Positions 1-10,281 of a DNA stretch of 64,000 nucleotides are shown one piece after another. The position numbers were made by a program, and so were the translations under genes. Source of the stretch: Iris pallida (lineage: Eukaryota > Streptophyta > Magnoliopsida > Asparagales > Iridaceae); contig JANAVB010015600.1 in assembly GCA_029216955.1 (NCBI GenBank), positions 28,232,137 through 28,296,136 of the forward strand, written 5' to 3'. Under the pieces are notes generated by a model that was given only the letters and a program-made list of their open reading frames with translations, made no database searches and was not told the origin of the DNA. The stretch's first letter is position 1; each line of letters starts with the position of its first letter.

Positions 1-272
1 TGCTTAGCTAGACTTTCCTGTTTTCAGTTTGGTGGTTGTTTTTTTTGAAAAATTCTGTTATTTGAATTTAGTATTTAATTCAGTTCATTTACTTCCAGTT
101 GTATTCATTTCAATGATTAATAAAGTTTTAAATTCCCGAATATTGAGTTGTGACAAATATAGATATTGTTGTGGTTACCTGCTAATAGAACAGCTTATTG
201 CCGCCGTCTCAACAACGGTGCAGGCTGGGCATGATCCGGTTCGACCTAATTATTTGGGATCGGGTCGTGACA
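1..272 (+). repeat. 3' portion of the 5' LTR of element B
   Basis: Direct repeat of 20343-20621, ending in the canonical TGACA. The rest of this LTR lies before the window. Confidence 0.88.
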
Positions 273-281
273 TGTTTTTAG

Positions 282-297
282 TGGTGGCCCATGCAGG
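282..297 (+). promoter_or_regulatory. Putative primer-binding site of element B (non-standard)
   Basis: TGGTGGCCCATGCAGG lies 9 bases after the LTR end. The same 16 bases follow the 5' LTR of element C at the same 9 base distance (39991-40006, minus strand) and occur before gag in element D (20997-21012). It begins with TGG as primer-binding sites do, but it does not match the initiator-Met tRNA site used by elements E, F and the TRIM here. Confidence 0.5.
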
Positions 298-458
298 TCC
301 AAAACAACAACTTAGGAAAACATACCTAGAAACAATTAGAACACTATGTTTGCCTCCTAAACATAGGTCCGAATTATATATATATATATAAATATTTTTG
401 TTTGATTATAGCCTGGTAGGATACCTTGCTTATGTTTGCCTCCTAAACCTTTCAGACT

Positions 459-1238
459 ATGACTAGAGGAAAGACAACCCGTTCCAGTCCTGCTGATGAC
501 AAGGTGATAACTCCTGACCACACCCCTCATTCTCAGGCCCGTTCCAGTCCTTCTCCTTTGCAGCTCATCAATCCCCCTTTTGCTGCACAAGTCCCTAGCC
601 CAACTCATACCACAGCCGAACCTATTCCGCCCACGGCAATTTCACCATCTTCTGTTATGATAGTTACTCCTGTCGTCCCACCAGTACCAGCAGACACCTC
701 TCAAATGGTTGCCCTACTTCAAGGAATCCTGGAGTCCCAGAAGGCCCAAGCCGAGGTCCAGCAGAAACAGATTGATATCACGAGAGATGTTATAAAGAAT
801 GTCAATGACGTAGCCTTAGCTATCTTAAACCAAGTTGGTACGGAACCTCACCCTAGGAGGGATACCCCTGAATCTAGAAGATATTTGGGTCCCATCAAGT
901 ACTCTACTTTCCGACAGTCTTGTCGTAAGAGGCTATTGGCTTGTGACTACTGCAAGAGGCCTCGTCATCAGACCGTTAGTTGCTGCAAGAGATTGGGACA
1001 ATGTTTAGCATGTGGATCCACTGAACATCGGGTAAAGGACTGCCCCTTATCTTTCCATCGTACCAGAGCACCAATCCCAGCAACACCTGCTACGCCGCAA
1101 CCTAGGGACTCTCTTCCTATCGAGCAGATCTTGCCGCCTACACCCACTGCAGAAAGGCATGATGCAAACTCGAAGATCATAGAAGAAGATGAAGCAGTTG
1201 GAGACTGCTCGTGCAAGAGCCAGAGCTATGAAGATTAG
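459..1238 (+). pseudogene. Internally shortened Gag of element B (259 aa)
   Basis: Reading frame starting ATG at 459, just after a pyrimidine-rich stretch ending CTTTCAG. The N-terminal 80 residues are rich in Pro, Ser and Thr; a helical, Gln/Lys-rich segment follows (about residues 83-125). Two CCHC zinc knuckles lie near the C-terminal third (CDYCKRPRHQTVSC and CLACGSTEHRVKDC). The capsid core seen in the related Gags of elements C and D (the [22 protein letters not shown] and FxTKY motifs) is absent: the helical region runs almost directly into the zinc knuckles. A virion capsid is therefore unlikely, though nucleic-acid binding by the knuckles could persist. The frame has no stop, so this may be a maintained short Gag rather than pure decay. 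No pol frame follows. Confidence 0.65.
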
Positions 1239-4029
1239 TACCTAGAACTGCTGAGTAGCATTATCTATTGTTATAAGAAGTTGTAACAGGATGTCCTTAG
1301 AATTATTAGGAGAGTCTTGCTGTAATTCTCCAATATGAATAAAATTCTTGGTTACACCTTTATGGTAGATTTTTTTTCAAAGCCTTTCCCCTACACTACA
1401 ATCTCTGAAAATTGTAATCTTAATGAGAAGGTATGTAAGGCGATATTTATCAAGGATATATTGGTGATTAAGAATTTGAAGAATAGAATTTTGGAATACC
1501 CAGATATTAGTTAGTACTTATAACAATTGGGAGTGATAGTGACATGAGGAGTGAATTTTTGACCTTAACCAGTTTAGGCCGACTGTATGATGGTATATGT
1601 TACTACATATTTTTTTCCTAGGTTTTTGTATCTTTTAGCGTTCCATGATTTTCGGAAATTATTTCCTTTCCATATCTTTAACAGATTTTAGCATCCTTTA
1701 GGATCTATACTTTTTCGCTATTTATGGACCAATATTAGAACTCTCCAATCTCCTTCGTCAGCAAACCTATTTTTCAAACTTCTCCACTAGTCGATCAAAT
1801 CTTATCTCTCTACCTTTATTTGGAATCCAGACTCGTTCGCTATCTAGAGTTTCTAAATCTAATAAACCCTTATCTATCCGAATACTTCTACGACAAGTGT
1901 ATCCAACCATTCGCCTTAACCTAATTTTTTATTGACTTTCTCAGAACTAACCCTGAACCAAATTCTTCTGGAACTATAAAGCCTCAAGGTTAATTATTAC
2001 TAAAAGAATTGGTTCAGCTTAGTTAGTTCATGATTTCCCTAAAAGATTTTTTTTCAAAAAAAATACTTTCAATACTGATTGATATCTCCTAGATTATTCC
2101 AAATATTTTATATTGATCCCCTCCACTCAACCCGAAACCCTACATTTTCTATGCAACTTCTTGATCAATTCAAGGCCTAGACAGCTTTTAAACTCAATGC
2201 TTGAGTATCGTGAAGTACGAACGATCAGAGAATTGATTCCATCCTATTATTAAAATTTCTTTAGTCATTGAAAAACTTTTTGAATTGTTGAACTATCCCC
2301 TGGTTGGCTTTGCTAAACCATTTTAACCTGACTTCCTTGAACCCATAAAGACATACTTCTTTTGAGTTAACCCTACTTACCTATCACATTCTCAAAACTA
2401 TCATTGGATAAGAAATTATTTCTTCAAATAATTTTGGTGAACGTCTGTATCCTTTAAGTGATTTGTCGGGAATATTCTCACTGGCTTCTTCAAATCAACT
2501 CAAAGCTCTGATTCTTCTACATTATCCTGTGTCCAACTCAATTGGTCACACTCAAGTTTGATCAATTTCTTCAAATCAGTCTTTTAAATCTCAAGAGCTA
2601 CTGGAACACATATTTATCCTGATAAATTTTCTTGAAACCAGAACCTACATCAACATTTTTTTTCTATCATGACTAGAACCTTAGAACTCGTTTGAATTTT
2701 TCGGAAACTCCTTTGAAATTCTTATGGACAAAGTTTGGGAAAATATTCCGTAACCTAATATGATTTCGCACATTGCGTTGTCTGAATTATGGAAACTGCG
2801 AGTTTACTGCAGCCAATTGCGCACTGGCGAGACAAAAGACTCTAAAGTTGAAGTGATTTCGGGTGTTCATAGGTTTCCGGATATTATTGTGACTGTCCTA
2901 AATGCACCATGTTGATCTTCTATGTTGCTTAGCCATAAAATGGATAAAGTTTAAAGATTACTCGGTAACCTAAAACTATTCAAGTTATTGGGTCGAAAAT
3001 TCACTGCAGTCAGGTGCACTCTGGCGAGGCATGAATTTGAGACAAAGTGACTTCAAACATATTTGGTTTCCGAATATTATTCAGACTATATTCATACCAT
3101 GGTTGTTTTTTGCACCATCAAATCATTCTGACTTTTGCCTGATTAGAGGATTTACATTTCTAGCGGTTGTATCCATTTCCAGAAATCTCTTATCACAACC
3201 AGAAAGAAAAGATTCCCTATAAAATTCTACTTGATTTTTCCTAGAACTTATTAGAACCATATCAATCTCCATTGGCTCAATTCCTTTCAAGGTTCCATTT
3301 TTAGGGTGTTGCATATTTTTGTGGGTAGTTATATATTTTTGCAGCTATATGAAGTTGGTTGATAGTTATATGTGGGGAAAACCTAGATAGTCACCTAGCA
3401 ACCTTATTGCATTAATCTGATAAAAGCACACTTAGGGGATCGATTTTATTCTATGAGATTAGATAGTTAAGGGTACCAAAGGGTAGCATGGCAAGGCACA
3501 AAAGCAAGTTAGTCTAGAGAGAATTATAAATTGTGGTTCATTTAGGAATGAATCAGTAGTGGAGCATATTAGTACTTGGGTATTGGATTTGGTGAATGAA
3601 AGAAGGTGATGATTTTGAATTTTATGATTTGGAAAAAGGGTGATGATGGTGAGAGCTAGTAATTATGACGTACAAGTAATTGATGGAGCGTACGTTGCAA
3701 GCAATATGGCATCGCTTAGTAGCTATCAAGATGAAAAAGTTTAGATCTTACCCGAAGATTATAGATACGGATGCAAGAGTAAGTTCGCACAACCATTCCA
3801 GTGGCTGACAATTCAGAAATAGAAGCAAAATTTTAATTATGGACTATGACTGTGTTTCTAAGGAGGGAAGACTGATGATTCGAAGGAAGTGCATGAATTG
3901 ATCAAATTAGACTATCTAGATGTGGTCAACATTACTAGAGACAGTAAAGGAAGCTTTGGACTGCATGTAGAGATTTTGACCTTTCCCCTATTAGTACCCT
4001 GCCTTTAATTTCGAGGACGAAATTTTCTA
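1239..4029 (+). other. Non-coding internal region of element B
   Basis: AT-rich 2.8 kb without a credible reading frame on either strand. It contains an imperfect tandem duplication with a period of about 195-200 bases (compare the ACTGCAG..CACT.TGGCGAG segments near 2805 and 3002). It occupies the place where pol would be in an autonomous relative, but I see no pol motif. Confidence 0.6.
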
Positions 4030-4256
4030 AGGAGGAAAGATTGTGAAACCCATAATTTTAGAATTATCAATTATTGGTTTGTAGTGTAACTTTATTTGTA
4101 AGGTTATTATTATTACTATTATTATTATTATTAATTGTGGATTTAAAAAAATTAATTTCAAAATTAAAAGTGGCTTTTCATTGCTGGCCTAACCCGTGCC
4201 CGGACCAGATCCCCGAAACCAGACCCGATCCTAACCCATTCATTTAAATCTGGTTT

Positions 4257-4370
<114 letters not shown>

Positions 4371-4614
4371 ACTGGTCCATGTTGGACCAGCATTCCCTCA
4401 CCCCACGTTCCCCCTCACCCCCCTCACTTCTCTCCCCTACATTTGCTCTCAGCACAACCCATCCCATCACCCCACTCCGTATAACACCCACAACCCCAAC
4501 TCCACACAAAACTCACTCTCTCCCCTCTTCTCACGAGCACAACACTCAAAACCCCCTCTCCTTTTCTTTCACCACCCTTTTCCTTCCCACACCTAACCAC
4601 CTACTACCTCCCCC

Positions 4615-5010
4615 TCTCGGCCGAGCACTCCCGCCGACCTCCCGCGCGCCCCGGCCAGTGCCCCGATCCGACCCGCGCCCGGCCAGAACCTTCGCCGGCC
4701 CGGTCTCCCGAGCGCGCCCCGGCGCTCCACCGCCAGCCGGCCCCGACGTACCTCCGCCCGAGCGCCGACTCCGCGGCCACCCGCGACCCGCCGGACCCCG
4801 ATCCGGCCCGCCCCGACGTTTTCCGCGGCAACCCCGCGCGCAACCCGAGCCCAGCACCCCTTTCCAGCTGCTGCCGCCCCCGGCAGCCCGATCTGCGCGC
4901 GTAGCCCCATCCCGAGTGGACAGCACCCGCGTGTGCTTTCGGTGTGGTTCGATTCCGAGTTCGTTCCCGCGGATTCGCGTGTCCCGAGTCCGAGGCAACC
5001 CTTCGGATTC
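4615..5010. other. CpG-rich island inside the B LTR
   Basis: About 400 bases dense in CCGG, CGCG and GCCCG strings, giving long open frames on both strands (for example 4367-5032 plus and 4546-5040 minus). These frames are low-complexity Pro/Arg/Ala/Gly translations and I regard them as by-products of composition. Confidence 0.7.
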
Positions 5011-6748
5011 CGTCGATTTGGGTAATTTCTGATTAATCATAGTAGTTCGTCCCTCCCGTGTTTATGATGAGATTGGTCCACGAATTTCCTTCGGGAAATT
5101 CGATTTTGGGTTACGTTTTGTTTCCGGGATTTTTCGAAGGACTTTCGGGAAAGCCTCTGTTAGTTGGTTTTGATTTTCGAAACTTTTGGAAATGAATTCT
5201 GAGAATTTTTGGTTTTCGGATATTTCCAAATTGTGCTGTGATGTTTTCTGGGTTGGTTTCGGATTCCCGAATTCGTTTCGGGTTGTTCCGAATTAATATT
5301 GGGAATGATTGTGGTTATATATATATATTTTGGATTTTCCTGGTTTGGGATACTTGCAGGAAAATATTGGCACACTTTTCCAGTTTTTGGGTTGACTGAA
5401 AATAGAGGAAATGCTGCCGGATTTTCTATAAAATTTAATTATATTTTAAAATAATTTTAAATGTTTTTTCAGAAAATATTATTATTTTGGATTTTTGGGC
5501 GACGATCGTATTGGTCAATGGGCCCTGGTTAAGTGCAAACGAAACCGGCTTCGCCCGGACGTTGAGGCATTAGCCTATATGACGATTGGACCAATATTTG
5601 AGACTCATTATTAATTTAATTTATTTTAATTATTAATTTATTCATAATTAATTTGTAGGATAATTTTAGAACTAACAACCGTTTCTCTTATTTCAATTTA
5701 TGTAAAATAAATTGTAAGGGCATAAGTCTAGCTTTTCTATTTTTCTCTGTGGCCTGTAATTTTGTAGCATAGGTTTTCTGTCATTTTCTGGTTTTGCTGA
5801 TTTTTTAGCGTACGCGTAAAGCTAAAATAAATATTATTTTGATATAGAAAATTAATGAAATTTTCTCACATTAAAATTTACAAGCTTTTAATATTTTAAC
5901 AACGATCACGTTTTCTCATTAAAACAAGAAATATAGTTTTATACATATAATTACGAAAATACAAAGTTTTAATCAATTAAATTGGTAACTGCGAGTTTTT
6001 CCAAAATAAAGGTTAAATTGATCTTTCCCTCGTAATTCATTACAACGCACCGATAATCGCGTTTTTGTTTGTGATTGCATAAATAAAGATTAAAATTGAT
6101 TAAGACACAACTTAGAGATTGCAACTAACATAGTTAGTTTGGTAATTCTGGAATCTGAGTCGAACTTCTCGAATGTAGGATTTCGAGGACGAGTCTAAAT
6201 CCCATCTCGAAGTCTTCAACCCTTCAAATCCAGTCCAATTTGAGACAAGTACATTTTGTGTTAGTTTACAATTATTTAATAATTGTTTTATTGCAAGTTT
6301 AAACCACGATGCAACACGGAACTCTCTCTAAGAGCACTGACTGTAACTACTGTAACTGTTTGGGGACTGGGGGAGTAGTGTAATGAGTATGACCACATCC
6401 AAAGTAACTTAGAACTGTATTAGCTTATCCCTCATACACACGGGGATAAGCCGTATCGTATCAATAGGATACAACTATACAACCCAAGCCGGTCATATTC
6501 ATTGCTTATTCACATCACAATACTGTAACTGCTGAAATTTATTCCAAATTGTTTAAAAGTGCATGATTCTATTATTATTTCAATTGTCAAATTAGCATGA
6601 ATTGTACTTTGCTCCCTCCTGACCGGAGATAACATTTTTAGGGGATATTGAGGATGCTGAGCTATTGATAAGTAGCAATTACAACCCGGTTCTATACCCC
6701 ATGGTGTTGCCAGAGTCCCCATTGGAGGACGCATGACCTGAGGCCGAC

Positions 6749-6753
6749 GTGCC
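6749..6753. repeat. Target-site duplication GTGCC, left copy (element A)
   Basis: GTGCC directly precedes the TGTTT terminus of element A and is repeated at 20338-20342. The uninterrupted inverted copy of the target at 62559-62563 has GTGCC once. Confidence 0.95.
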
Positions 6754-8929
6754 TGTTTACCATTAAAATTGTTTTGATTGAAATCTTAATACAAACAGAA
6801 CAGTGATACAATATAGGACTTAGATGTAGTCCTAGGAGTACACTTTTATTTAAGCTGGGTCCTTAGTGCCAATGGAGCGAGTGGTAATGCGTTGACTCCG
6901 TTGACCGGCTGACGATGGTTATCGGTTCTCTGAAGGTGCGGATTGCTCTGGGTGCTGGAGCTTGCTGAGAGGAGGAAGACGTTGAGTGTCTAGAACTGCC
7001 TCTCGGTGATTCTCTCTGTGTTGTGAGTCTTCTGTTCTGAGTCTCTGTGTGTGTGTGTGTGAAGGAGATGACCCTTCTATTTATAGTTTTGCAGGCTGGC
7101 TGCTCATGCGCGCATGTAGGATGCGCCGGTGTGGGAACGCCACGTGGAGGTTGCTGATGGAGGCGCATGGATGCTGCGCCCTGATCGAGGGAGAGAACTC
7201 TTCATACTGCTGTTGTGAGCCGGCACGTAGCAGAGAGAAGATCTTTCCGTTGCTGAAATCTTGGACGAATTGAGTCAAAAGACACGTGTCGTCGACTCAT
7301 GGTTCGAAGATCTCGGATTTGGTGGAGAGGAGTGATCTGGTGGGCTGCGCCTTGGATTGGGCGCAGGAGGAGGCTGCGGCTCATAACCTTTAGGAGTTAC
7401 AAACCATTTGGGGCGCATGGCTTTTGAGGCGCATGCAGGCGACTTTTCTTCTGTCTTTCGGGATCAGAGAGCAGTCTGAGGCGCATGGCTTTTGAGGCGC
7501 ATGCTGATTTGGACGCATGGCCGTAGAGGCGCATGCTGATGGTGGAGTGGCCACGTGGCAGTAGCCGTCGGAACAAGGTCATGATGATGCTGACGTTGCC
7601 AATGCTTCGTTTTCTGAAAAGCTGTCAACTGTTCAGACTTTGGGAGGCGTGCTGCCAACTCTGTCAGTTCAGCATTTAATGTTGGTGATGTTCGATGGAC
7701 AGCTGAGTGGGCGCGTCGGTTGGCGTTCCACTCGGTATGGAGATGTGTGAGGGCGCACCCTCTGTAATGCGCCGAGTACTGTAGGGCGCGTCTGTGTGAT
7801 GCGCCTGACGCCGAAGGGCGCGTCCGTGTGATGCGCTGTCTGGCTGGCGCATCGGACATGTCTTTTAATGATGCGGCTGTCTCGCTCTTCGAGTGCTATA
7901 AATAGCCGTTTGGCTGAATTCGAGGCGTCCGGTTCATCCATTTAATGTAAATTCATTGCACGGAATTCGGAGGGCCATCCACTTGGCGCGTGGGTTTGAT
8001 CTGCCCGGCCTATAAATAGTGGCATGGAGAGAAGATTTGCTTCTCATTCCCTCACGTACTTCCAACATGAATTTGAACATACGGGTGCATTCTGCTGACG
8101 AAGTGCTCCCGAGGGTGAAGATGAGACGCTGTGTTATCTTTGATGCACTTGAAGGTGACTGTTACATCCAAAAGACGGAGTCGAGGGCTTCTGAGGCAGG
8201 CGGAAGGTGCCTGTTGCATCCAAAGATAAGGATGCTCGAGCCTCGTCTCCGTTATTCCGGAAGAGCCGTAGATCGGAATGGCGGTGCAAGGCTCTCTCTT
8301 CCTGCAAAGTGGGGTTTCCCCACTTTGATCGTGTCGAAAGCTGCTCCTTTAGCCATGGTTTCGATCACGGTCTTCCTTCGGCTTTGGAGGATCTTTCGAA
8401 GCCTCCCCTGGCCACAGCATTTGCGGTGCTCTTCTCTTCCTTGGTTCCAGCCAGAGGGTTAAATGCTTTGTGTCGAAGCATTTATCGGGCGAGCCTGGTT
8501 GGAAGAGCGGCACATAACTGGGCTCTGCTCGGCCAGGTGAGCCTGGCTGGAAGAATTTGGCTGAAGGGATGCACATAACTGAGGTGCTGAAGAGATGATG
8601 GGATGCGCCTGGATGGAGGCGCATGATATCTGCTGCGCCTTATTGGTGGCGCATAGTGATGCTGCGCCTATCTGGTGGTGTATGGTGGTTGCTGCGCTTA
8701 TCTGAAGGCGCATGATGGCCGTTGGCTGTAGACTTAGGCTCTTTCCTTTGTAGGAATTCTTCTTTGTACAGCCTTTTCTAGACATGTAATAGACTTTTAT
8801 ATATAAATAAAAAGTCCTTCTTCAAATGTCTATAGTTATTGACTTTGCTGTGAAGTTCTTCATCTGAGTTCTGGCGCATGTAGTGTCTGGCGCATGGGCT
8901 TTCTGGTTGTGAAATTCCATGCTTCTACA
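6754..8929 (-). repeat. 3' LTR of element A
   Basis: 2,176 bp, bounded on the minus strand by TGTAG...AAACA. A minus-strand TATA box (CTATAAATAG) lies at 7077-7086, followed by a GT/CA microsatellite near 7046. Plus-strand TATAAATAG strings also occur at 7897-7905 and 8011-8019. GGCGCATG recurs about ten times. Confidence 0.95.
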
Positions 8930-8942
8930 AGACCCCCTTCAA
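8930..8942 (-). promoter_or_regulatory. Polypurine tract of element A
   Basis: On the minus strand TTGAAGGGGGTCT directly precedes the 3' LTR start TGTAGAAGC, the normal position for the plus-strand DNA primer. Confidence 0.85.
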
Positions 8943-9183
8943 AGTTTTCAAAACTTTTGAGTAAGTTTTGGAATACTTTGAATAAGAAGCATGGAGGTTA
9001 GGGCGCATGATTTCTGGGCGCATGCCTGTTCGGGCGCATGCTCTTCTCAGTTAATGATGATGGTACCTCGGTAACCGAAAAGATTAATGATGATCTTTTG
9101 GTTTTATTTGCTGCTATCCTTGCACAGAACCCGAGGCGACGGCTGAGATCATACGTCATCTGTTCACGCGTGCGACCATGCCC

Positions 9184-9192
9184 TATAAATAG
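9184..9192 (+). promoter_or_regulatory. TATA box of the antisense unit in element A
   Basis: TATAAATAG in a CCC...GG context, on the strand opposite to gag-pol and about 95 bases before the ATG at 9287. The intervening 5' leader is CT-rich, as in many plant leaders. Confidence 0.6.
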
Positions 9193-9286
9193 GTAAGAGT
9201 CGGAGAGAGAAAGAGTTCTTCTTCTCTGTGCCTCTGCTTCTTTAGAGTTTCTTCTTCAAAACTCTAACTTCTTCTTCTTCGAGAGA

Positions 9287-9673
9287 ATGGCTCCCAAGAC
9301 TCCTCGCGGCGCTGCCGGCAAGGGGAAGGAGAAAGCGAAAGAGTCCGCGGATGTTGCGGCGGCGGTCGTTCCCCGTCGGCCTGTCGAAGTTCGGCCGGAG
9401 GTGGTTGGTAAGTCTCATTGTCCCGCCAACGCACATAGGCCTTGAGTCTTTAAACGGGAGGAAACGACTCTTACTCAGCGGACCCTTGCTTTGGCTCAAC
9501 AGCGACGACAGCTTGATGAGAAGTATGAGAGTAAAACTTCTGCTGAGGCTGTCGGGTTAATGCGTCAAGAAGCCGAGCTGCGAGTCCAGGCGACTGTGGA
9601 AACTCGCACTGCCGACCTGAGACGTCGAGTCAGAGAACTCTCATCCCACCCTGGGGAGGATCGGGGATTGTAG
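9287..9673 (+). pseudogene. Antisense extra ORF of element A (basic N-terminus plus coiled coil), one internal stop
   Basis: Read opposite to gag-pol in the 1.35 kb gap between pol and the 3' LTR. ATG at 9287 lies in a good plant initiation context (GAGAGAATGGCT) below a TATA box (9184). The frame encodes a basic N-terminus (MAPKTPRGAAGKGKEKAKES), is broken once by TGA at 9443-9445, then stays open in the same frame to TAG at 9671. The second half is a charged Gln/Glu/Arg-rich helix (LAQQRRQLDEKYES, then RQEAELRVQATVETR) that looks like a coiled coil. A G|GTAAGT donor-like site lies at 9407/9408, but no acceptor I tried restores the frame. AATAAA lies at 9753. Tat-group elements are known to carry antisense extra genes in this position (for example gene23 of Grande); whether this one is homologous is unknown. 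The TGA could be a CGA decay product. Confidence 0.5.
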
Positions 9674-9716
9674 CTTCTCTTCTTTTTTGTGTGTTTTTAC
9701 AACTCTTGCTAGGGAA

Positions 9717-9770
9717 ATAGTGTATTTCTGTACTCCCCTTTTTTTTTTTTAAAATAAAGAAATACACTAT
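9717..9770 (+). terminator. Hairpin and AATAAA 3' of the antisense ORF
   Basis: ATAGTGTATTTCT (9717-9729) is perfectly inverted as AGAAATACACTAT (9758-9770). The loop holds a T-run and AATAAA at 9753-9758. The position, 45-100 bases after the antisense stop codon, fits a 3' end, but a plant poly(A) site cannot be proved from sequence. Confidence 0.4.
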
Positions 9771-9887
9771 CTCTTTGATGTGTTCATTTTTAATTTCATG
9801 AACTTGATGATTTATGTGGACCTATTATCTTTTGCGCAACTTGGTTTTTAGGTACAGATAATAAGTATAAAGGAACCAACATGTTTG

Positions 9888-10182
9888 CTCAGAGGTAATG
9901 TGGACATGGCATTCATTAGGTTCAAATGATAGAATCTTCCTACTCAGAGGTGTTTATGGACGTGGTAGGAATGATCCTGTGGGATACGCTGAACAACTCA
10001 GAGGTAATGTGGACGTGGAAGTTCTGCGATCAAATGTACGACAACGTAGGAGTTGCTTGTACGGGATGTTTACTCAGAGGTAATGTGGACGTGGTAAACA
10101 TGAAGGATAGCGTAAGCTCACGAAGTGTAAGGTTCCGCTTTGTAGGATGTAGAGAGACAACTCAGAGGTAATGTGGACGTGG
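9888..10182. repeat. Five dispersed copies of a 22 bp motif in element A
   Basis: CTCAGAGGTAATGTGGACGTGG or a close variant starts near 9888, 9943, 9997, 10073 and 10160. The copies are separated by unique sequence of about 30-65 bases, so this is not a simple tandem array. It sits between the antisense ORF and the end of pol. Confidence 0.8.
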
Positions 10183-10281
10183 TTATCTTTCTACGGAAGG
10201 ATGCCATGGAACAGCTGGGTTCCGAAAGCGATTGATTTTGTGAAAAGGGGCTATTTGGGGAAATACATGTCTTGGAGGATG

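Noticed and set aside
8019..8462. 147 codon plus-strand frame in the element A LTR, repeated at 19427-19870
   Set aside because: Starts with GTG, has no protein-like motifs and is identical in both LTRs only because they are recent copies. The nearby TATAAATAG (8011) makes antisense transcription possible, but not this protein.
9351..9560. 69 codon plus-strand frame overlapping the antisense unit of element A
   Set aside because: It is in a different frame from the well-initiated ATG at 9287 and lacks the coiled-coil continuity.
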